64,000 nt of DNA, from NCBI GenBank assembly GCA_001766655.1, contig MJCC01000018.1:223479-287478 (forward strand). Direction: 5' to 3'. This DNA comes from Phytomonas francai. Taxonomy: Eukaryota; Euglenozoa; Kinetoplastea; Trypanosomatida; Trypanosomatidae. The position numbers were made by a program, and so were the translations under genes. Every line of letters begins with the position of its first letter. Positions within the stretch are counted from its first letter, which is position 1. Shown here one piece after another: positions 57,975 through 64,000 of this stretch. A model generated the notes under the pieces. The model was not told the origin of the DNA, searched no databases, and was given only the letters and a program-made list of their open reading frames with translations.

Positions 57975-59429
57975 ATGTATTTTTTACAATTTGTTTCATT
58001 CTTTGTTCTCATCACAGTTGTGATATCGATTCAGGCAACCATTTCGGCAACCGAGTTCCCCAATTGCACATTCTTTACTGCCTTGTGGAAACGCAATTCC
58101 CTACATTTGAGTTTAACATCACCTCCAAAAGGCACACTTTGTATGCAAGTCGCAGAATGGTATATTCATGAAGAAGATTCCACGACCTTTTACATTATCT
58201 TAAGGTTGAAACTTTGTGAGGAACCGCATTATCATCGCTATGGCGACCTTTCAACCTCAAGACCTCTGTTTGCGCTGTGTCCTCTCCTTTTAGAATGCCC
58301 TTCGGACAGGATTAAAGACAGAATATCTCATTTGGATGAAGGCAAGGTGATTCGTGTATTTAGAAAAACAACTGAAAAGCTTCAGGTATTGTATGGCTGT
58401 TATTCACAAAACCATTACAAAGTCTACCGCCGTATATGTAAATTTACTGGTTCGGCCTTGTTGCCCGTACCAATTGATCACGCCGTGACTCTGCTTGAAG
58501 TTCACGCCTCGCAAACGAATTACGTGGCTATTGCCTCAAGAGATGACCCAACATCCGCATTGATTCTCATTCAGACCCCACAAAATTCGAAGATGGTGAG
58601 GTTTAGCCAGAGCGGCATCACAACAGAGGTAGACGTGTCATCATGGGTGCCGCTTTGGGGGTCAGATGAACGCTTCAAGGCGAAACATTTATGTTACTAT
58701 AATCACAATGGCCTTGCTGTCGGTGGCCTTATATGGCAGGACACATTGAAGGAATTAACGTTTTTTCAGCTTTTCAAATTAAATGATGCCGCCTTTCCCA
58801 CCGCGTCTCTATTTTACGAGGTTGACACCGCTTCCTACGCAGACAGCGACGCCTCCTTGGTGTCATCCTGTGGGTTGGTGCAACGACTATCCTTCGAAGG
58901 CTGTAAACTTATTCCCAAAACTGAGGAGGGTAGTGCTGCCCTAGCAGTTGAGATTGACGTTTCAGTGCACACCCCAGTACTGGGTCACGCATCAGGGGGT
59001 GGGGCGACGTGGCGGCACTGCGGGGACGGCTCCTACCGCGCTGTTATTAGCTGGCAGAGGCACGCTGGCCCGGACCCTATAGGTGGCGGTGGCGCACTTG
59101 AGGTTTCATTGTTTGAGAAAACTGAACCCTCCCAGGAAAAGATGGACTCATCGGTCGTAGGGATAGAAGGATCGAATTGGCTGAACGTTCATTGGTCTTT
59201 TGCCTCAGCTGTTGTATCTTTCTCCTCAGTACCGTCAGATTTATTCAAATTATCTAAACGTTGCAGAGATCAGATGACACGGTGGTGGGAGCTTCCCAGT
59301 AGCTTCACAACTTGGTGCTGTGTACACCTTCACCTCACTTACTTCGACGCATGTTGGCTATATGTGGCTGTCCTAGTCCTTGTTTTAAGCTCCAAAGCAC
59401 TTTTTTTTCTTTTATACCATAATAACTAG
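57975..59429 (+). CDS. Type I membrane protein with signal peptide, unknown function
   Basis: 484 residues. A cleavable signal peptide is likely at 1 to about 25 (FVSFFVLITVVISIQATISA). A C-terminal transmembrane segment lies at about 456-479 (ACWLYVAVLVLVLSSKALFF) with a very short tail (LYHNN). The luminal part is beta-rich with repeating aromatic and Gly turns and about a dozen cysteines, suggesting disulfide bonds; an incomplete beta-propeller is possible. A Gly-rich stretch (HASGGGATWRHCGDGSYRAV) is flanked by strands. I recognise no family; EMC1-like or sortilin-like proteins were considered but no diagnostic motif was found. It probably sits in the secretory pathway or at the surface. 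N-glycosylation sites were not counted. Confidence 0.75.
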   Translation: MYFLQFVSFFVLITVVISIQATISATEFPNCTFFTALWKRNSLHLSLTSPPKGTLCMQVAEWYIHEEDSTTFYIILRLKLCEEPHYHRYGDLSTSRPLFALCPLLLECPSDRIKDRISHLDEGKVIRVFRKTTEKLQVLYGCYSQNHYKVYRRICKFTGSALLPVPIDHAVTLLEVHASQTNYVAIASRDDPTSALILIQTPQNSKMVRFSQSGITTEVDVSSWVPLWGSDERFKAKHLCYYNHNGLAVGGLIWQDTLKELTFFQLFKLNDAAFPTASLFYEVDTASYADSDASLVSSCGLVQRLSFEGCKLIPKTEEGSAALAVEIDVSVHTPVLGHASGGGATWRHCGDGSYRAVISWQRHAGPDPIGGGGALEVSLFEKTEPSQEKMDSSVVGIEGSNWLNVHWSFASAVVSFSSVPSDLFKLSKRCRDQMTRWWELPSSFTTWCCVHLHLTYFDACWLYVAVLVLVLSSKALFFLLYHNN

Positions 59430-60419
59430 TATTTTTCTCGTTTTATTATTATTTTTTATGCAATACGCTTCATTCACAAACACATCTGCTACGCTTTAAA
59501 TTTATAAATACCATTTTCCATGAAACATATTATCGGATCCAGTACCTTTTTTTTTTTTTTAATAACTACCTATGAAACACTCATCACCTTTCCCATTTTA
59601 CTTTGTTATTTATGAAAGAAAAGCCACTGCCTCACATTTGCATCCCATGCAAGTTAGCTATTGGAGATGCGACTATGAAAAAACGAGGGATTCCAGAGAG
59701 CAAAATTTAGGGGGTCTATGTCGTTTTACAAATATCGTGCTATGGAGTTTCTAAGTGCTTAGAATACTCTGAACAAATCAGTCGTGAATAAATGAATTTT
59801 TAACATAGACCAGTTTTTTTTTTGTATACACCTCCAGAACTTTCGTGTTATCTGCAGTCATTCTGTACAGCATGCTTGCGGGCACCTATGTTAGCATCCT
59901 AGCAAAAGAGATTTCAGGTTATCCATATAGCGCAAGGACTGTCTCCTAAGGATGTCTGAGGATCTTGAGATTGGTATTTTCTTTGGAATGAAATCAGGCG
60001 GTGCTCGAAAAAAACGATCAAATGATATAATAATCCATATTTTGCTTCTCTAATACGTTGTTGCTATTAGACAAATTAGCGCGCCAGGTTCAAAGAGAGA
60101 AACAATCACATCTATGCAAAATTTTATCCCCTCTCCTTATTTTTTTAATTCTGTACATTTTATTAAGATCTGTGCATACTTTTACAATACTTTATGAATA
60201 GTCTGAGGATAACTTTCAGTGTTTTGTATACGAAAACCTACCTTAATCGTCAGAATCACTTTTTATCGTTCACCCGGGCGAATGAGGAGAAAGGGATTTC
60301 TCATGAAAGGCATTACGATTTCTATGGATGGGGGTTTGTACGACTATTACCTTTTTATCGTTATTTTAACATTGCAATGATAAACATAGTAATCAAATTG
60401 GAAGAAGTCCAACGCCAAT
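59430..60419. other. AT-rich spacer, no supported gene
   Basis: Nearly 1 kb. Open frames at 59572-59754 and 60194-60436 have no features; the latter overlaps the start of the next gene in another frame. A pyrimidine-rich tract at about 60128-60150 probably directs splicing of the next mRNA. Confidence 0.5.
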
Positions 60420-61796
60420 ATGAACACATTAGCTGAGATATACTTCAATACATTTCCAAAAAAACTCAGATTTGATCGAGCTAGCCAGATTCTTTACGCA
60501 CAGTGCTATTTTCTTTCAAAACAGTACAGAAACAAGAAGTACATCCCCAAGTCTGAAATACAGGATATTCTAGACCAATACACTCCTCCGCCTGGAGCTC
60601 CGTGGTCTCAACTTCCCTTTCTGCGTCATATTCTATGCACTCGCGTTATTAATGTTGTAAGGGTCTATATGGGGAAAAAATCGTGGCTCTACAACCGCAA
60701 TGTAAATGAGGAATATCTAAGGATAAAGAGCTGGCTTGACAGGGAGGATGAAACACGCTTGGCAAAGGCTGGAATATCTTCCACTACTCGAGGTAGCAGT
60801 ACAGGACTGAATCTGGTTAAATCTGTCGAAAGAGAACGATTTGATAAGGAGCTTCTTGCAACCATTCATGTGGCCACGATGTATCAGCGTATGGTTCGAT
60901 TTGGCATTGTTTTTGCCATCATTCTGATTCTACTTCTTTTTGCGGCCGTGTACCCGGACTACCTCACTTACTTGTTGGTGCGCTACTGGTGGCGCATGGA
61001 TCGCGCGGAGACGGTTCAGTGGCTACGCGAGGTAACCGCAAGACACACAACAGCTGAATTTCCGCCAGCATACAAAGATTTACTGCCGCTGCCATGTGAG
61101 CGGATTGTGAACAGTGAGCAGGAGGCTATTTATACCATTAATATAGTCGAGTTGACGTCAGAAGATCGATCGGTCACCGTGATCGCGGTGCCTTGTCCAC
61201 TAATGGGTGAAAAGGAGTTTTTCCGAGAGGTAGGCAAGCTCGCGGCGGCCTGTGATTGTGTTGTTGCCGAGGGGGTGAGCTTTGATAAAGTGGATAAGCT
61301 TCCTCCAGCGATGTTGTTTCCCCTGCGTGATAACACGTTCCCCTCCTTTGGTGTTCACCACCGCTTTTTGGACATTTTGCGCTCAAACGCAGGCGACGAG
61401 CCGCCATTTCTGTACCCGGCCGGGTCAACTCTTGGCTGGAGTGGATTCCTTAAGCAAGTCGTTATCCCCTTTGAGGTGCGTTCGGTGTTTCACCCCACTA
61501 TGCTTTCCGCTACCAAAGCAGAGGCGCGTATCGGTTGGGGTCGTCTACGCGCAGTCATAGAGGAGGTCACAGAGCCAAGCGTGCAGGCGCGAGGTCGTAC
61601 CAGCAGTAGTGGGCAGGGGAATGGAAGGCCACCGCACTACCTAGTCTGTCTTCCCTGGACAGTGAATCAAATTGTAAACTTGGAGGCGAGCTTGATAAAG
61701 ATGGGATTTAAGGCCAAGCGTATTTTTCCATTGCACTGGATCCCTGAAGACTATATAGGAAACCACTTCTGCGATTACTATCGTTTTGGACCATAG
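60420..61796 (+). CDS. Single-pass membrane protein, possibly with a degenerate TraB/TIKI-like domain
   Basis: 458 residues. The N-terminal 155 residues are basic and helical, followed by one transmembrane segment at about 160-178 (FGIVFAIILILLLFAAVYP). The C-terminal half reads VTVIAVPCPLMGEKEFFREV and CDCVVAEGV, which loosely parallels the first strand-loop-strand of TraB/TIKI proteins (GTxH...VxxEL). Near the C terminus YLVCLPWTVNQIVNLEASLI is followed by FKAKRIFPLHWIP. The Gly-Thr-x-His catalytic motif is absent, so if related it is inactive. The link to TraB is weak, and the protein should be treated as unknown. The mitochondrial outer membrane would be one place to look, since TraB relatives act there. 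Confidence 0.75.
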   Translation: MNTLAEIYFNTFPKKLRFDRASQILYAQCYFLSKQYRNKKYIPKSEIQDILDQYTPPPGAPWSQLPFLRHILCTRVINVVRVYMGKKSWLYNRNVNEEYLRIKSWLDREDETRLAKAGISSTTRGSSTGLNLVKSVERERFDKELLATIHVATMYQRMVRFGIVFAIILILLLFAAVYPDYLTYLLVRYWWRMDRAETVQWLREVTARHTTAEFPPAYKDLLPLPCERIVNSEQEAIYTINIVELTSEDRSVTVIAVPCPLMGEKEFFREVGKLAAACDCVVAEGVSFDKVDKLPPAMLFPLRDNTFPSFGVHHRFLDILRSNAGDEPPFLYPAGSTLGWSGFLKQVVIPFEVRSVFHPTMLSATKAEARIGWGRLRAVIEEVTEPSVQARGRTSSSGQGNGRPPHYLVCLPWTVNQIVNLEASLIKMGFKAKRIFPLHWIPEDYIGNHFCDYYRFGP

Positions 61797-62325
61797 CCAC
61801 GCTTCTTCTGACTTCTTCACGTTTTTATCCCCTTCCTCGTCCTCCTCCACAGACGTACGTCTATGCTCATCTTTATGAGTTTTGTTGTACTTACGATGAA
61901 GATCAAACTTCTACGTGTTGCGTAGTTTATCGTAAATTTTCTTTCTTGGTATCGCTATTTATTGTCAGTTTGTTGCCTCAGAGAGAGAAACGCAAGGAGT
62001 GAAGTGGAATGTTAAAAGCACTCATAATTACACAGTTTAGACGTTCGTGTGAACATCACTGGAGAGGGAACTGCTTGTTTTCCTATCCTCGATATGATAA
62101 GGATGCAATAGCAAATTTACGCTATTTTCCTTTTAAACATCCTTCATTGTTCTATTTTTCAAGTATTTATTCCTTCTTTTCCTTTTTGATTTACACTTTA
62201 TAAAATAGACCTATAAACCACACCCATAAAAAACATTTTTTTTGTTCTTATTTACTCCTATATTATTATTATTATTATTATTATTGTTATTGCTTCTAGG
62301 CTAGACTAGTCAAAGGGTATTTTTT
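61797..62325. other. AT-rich spacer
   Basis: About 530 bp. ATT repeats at 62262-62285 precede the DHHC gene. The frame at 62009-62203 is featureless. Confidence 0.5.
62226..62299 (+). promoter_or_regulatory. Predicted trans-splice acceptor of the DHHC gene mRNA
   Basis: T-rich tract, then an ATT repeat, then TTGCTTCTAG with AG at 62298-62299; ATG at 62326, giving a 26-nt 5' UTR. Confidence 0.55.
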
Positions 62326-63204
62326 ATGGTAACTGGGAATGTTTCTGTGTTCTTTAGAGGTTACCTTATATTAGGGCCGGACTGGCATCTCATGCTCCTA
62401 AGCTGCCTTTTTATTGTTTTTGGTTGCACAGCATTTGTTTGTATTAATCTTATGACTACATTTTGTATAGCAGTTGTGTGCTTATCTATTCTTTCCCTTC
62501 TATTATTATTATCATGTGCTCTTTCTAATCCTGGGATCCTGATTAAGGGACCACCGCCACCCTCAGATGCGACACCACACGAATCGAGATGGGCTGAGGT
62601 GAAATATTCAAGACCTGATGGAACGGGTGCAGTGGCAAAATTAGAGCAAAAATGGTGCTACAGCTGTAATATCTACCGTCCTCTACGTGCAGTGCACTGC
62701 AGGTTCTGTGATATTTGTATCTTGAGACGAGACCACCACTGCCCGTGGACAGGAATTTGCATTGGTGCTGGCAACTATATCACTTATTTTGCTTTGCTTT
62801 GGTCTGTGTTTGCCCAGACACTTGTAGCTTTTATTGGGGGAGTGGTATCCCTGATTCGAGGAATGAGGTCACACACAGAGGCAAATAGCAAGAATGATAT
62901 ATTAAACGGCTTATATGCGGCATTGTCAGATACCTATTGTTTGGAGTTGTTTCTTGTTTTAGTCAATTTAATATGGATGGTGCTAATTGCGAATTTGGCC
63001 ATAAAGCATACCTATTTAATTTCCAAGAATATGACCTCCGGCGATTACCTTAGAAACAACAGTGAGAATATCTTTGATCAGGGTAATTTATTAGAAAATA
63101 TTAGACACTCCCTGTGCTATTTCACTGACGCGTGCCTGCAAAGCACGAGAACATTGCGTGAAGCAACGACTCAGCATGGTGCAGTTACCGTGGAATCCGT
63201 TTGA
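62326..63204 (+). CDS. DHHC-type protein S-acyltransferase (palmitoyltransferase)
   Basis: 292 residues. Two transmembrane helices at about 20-45 and 48-66, then SNPG (67-70). The cysteine-rich domain at about 111-160 reads CYSCNIYRPLRAVHCRFCDI, then CILRRDHHCPWTGICIGAGN. The catalytic cysteine is C139 in DHHC (136-139), and the zinc-binding Cys/His are present. Two further helices at about 152-177 and 205-232 complete the four-pass fold. The TTxE-like motif reads TSGD (within NMTSGDYLRNN), a modest departure. The enzyme would palmitoylate cytosolic or membrane proteins, probably in the Golgi or flagellar membrane; substrate cannot be inferred. Trypanosomes have about a dozen such enzymes. 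Confidence 0.95.
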   Translation: MVTGNVSVFFRGYLILGPDWHLMLLSCLFIVFGCTAFVCINLMTTFCIAVVCLSILSLLLLLSCALSNPGILIKGPPPPSDATPHESRWAEVKYSRPDGTGAVAKLEQKWCYSCNIYRPLRAVHCRFCDICILRRDHHCPWTGICIGAGNYITYFALLWSVFAQTLVAFIGGVVSLIRGMRSHTEANSKNDILNGLYAALSDTYCLELFLVLVNLIWMVLIANLAIKHTYLISKNMTSGDYLRNNSENIFDQGNLLENIRHSLCYFTDACLQSTRTLREATTQHGAVTVESV

Positions 63205-64000
63205 GAAGCTTTTCCAACTTAATTCCTTGAATAACTTAACACTCACCAAGCTGACCATCCTAACTTGCCGTCAGGATTCAACAGCCCATATTGAGGAGGG
63301 GAGGGGGGGGGGGGGAAGAGTAAGGCAAGAACGTATGTAGCTTTTTTTCTCTCCATGGGTTGGGCTAAGGGGAAATGACTGTTTCAGGCAGTTCAGGGTC
63401 AGAGTCTTGACTGGAAGGGTAGGAAGGGGCCCTGTACCGACGAGTGTACTCAACGTATCATCTATGTGGATGGTAGGCGTGGGCTCTGTCGTATGCCACC
63501 ACCTCACGTGGTGGTGTCTCTCTCATACAGACTTCAAGTTAGACCATTCCCCTCTTTCTATTACGAAAAAGGTATCTGAATGACGTGCATATTGCAATGT
63601 GTTTATTCGGATAGACACACACACACGCACACACATTGAGTACTTTCTGCCTAACCTTTTGAGCTTTCCGTGACATACTGGTATACTTAGACTTCGTCGT
63701 TTATGCAGTCTATGAGTTGGACAATTATATTTCTCTTCATTGACTGTTCTGGATGAACGTTTCGCGCCTCTGACTGAGATCTCTTTGCCCTTTTCTAAAC
63801 AGCGGTGTGCTTTCTGTTCTTAGTGAGGGTGCTTTATCTGGGACCCCTTTAAGAGGAGTGGTTGCATGTGATGATATTTAACAATAGTTACAAACCCCAA
63901 CCAAGTCGTAGTCGCAGATCTTTCCCTTTTCAGAAAGGTTCTAGTGAAGCCAGCATATAGCTTGGCACTATGTCTGAATTGACTATTATTATTCTCGCTC
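63205..64000. other. Spacer to the window edge with G-run and hairpin
   Basis: About 800 bp. A G13 run lies at 63303-63315, a perfect 7-bp hairpin CCACCAC/GTGGTGG (5-nt loop) at 63496-63514, and a CA repeat near 63617-63635. The section 63280-63520 is more GC-rich than its surroundings. No complete gene is seen. Confidence 0.5.

Noticed and set aside
60194..60436. 80-codon frame overlapping the next gene
   Set aside because: Overlaps the start of the 458-residue gene in another frame; no features.

Overview
This window looks like nuclear DNA of a kinetoplastid flagellate, most likely a Trypanosoma-type trypanosomatid. All recognisable genes are intronless and arranged in two long same-strand runs. 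Polypyrimidine tracts followed by AG precede many start codons, as expected for spliced-leader trans-splicing. The gene content is also typical: a 252-residue tunnel-type RNA triphosphatase (CET1), a probable kinetoplastid kinetochore protein (KKT17/18 type), PEX2 (glycosome biogenesis), PACRG, a nephrocystin-4-like protein and many trypanosomatid-only proteins. From memory (not checked), several of these genes are neighbours on Trypanosoma brucei chromosome 3. Genes average about 45% GC and spacers are AT-rich with many microsatellites; the species cannot be fixed from the sequence alone.

Layout. Positions 1-1140 hold the 5' part of a GC-rich leucine-rich-repeat gene on the minus strand that runs off the left edge. 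It is followed by about 2.3 kb of partly GC-rich sequence with no assignable gene and a run of 22 G. From 3440 to 44912 all 19 confident genes are on the minus strand. In transcription order (right to left) they encode: a ubiquitin-like protein, a coiled-coil protein with LC8-type TQT motifs, a BRO1-domain protein, succinyl-CoA ligase alpha, eIF3j, KIFBP, a TPR/zinc-knuckle protein, CET1, a small mitochondrial membrane protein, EFL1, a Rieske/ferredoxin-reductase fusion, a PTC7-like phosphatase, a SNF2/PHD ATPase, a membrane protein, a CMP-kinase-like protein, aminopeptidase P, nephrocystin-4, a STE11-like kinase and a large mitochondrial protein.

A 567-bp divergent strand-switch region (44913-45479) with G-rich runs separates this cluster from a plus-strand cluster at 45480-63204. 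That cluster encodes a CLP1-family protein with an eroded P-loop, VPS33, a JJJ1/DNAJC21-like J protein, PACRG, a KKT17/18-like kinetochore protein, PEX2, a small PHD protein, a type I membrane protein, a single-pass membrane protein and a DHHC palmitoyltransferase. The strand switch is the likely RNA polymerase II initiation region for both arms.

The genes mostly serve core cell biology: late 60S maturation (EFL1, JJJ1), mRNA 5' and 3' end formation (CET1, CLP1), cilium and cytoskeleton (NPHP4, PACRG, KIFBP), vesicle fusion and sorting (VPS33, BRO1), mitochondrial metabolism and chromosome segregation. The least explained items are a cluster of GC-rich hairpins at about 19.26-19.43 kb in an otherwise AT-rich gap, the extremely GC-rich succinyl-CoA ligase gene, the Rieske-reductase fusion, the LC8-motif protein, and the LRR gene with exact 141-bp repeats at the left edge.
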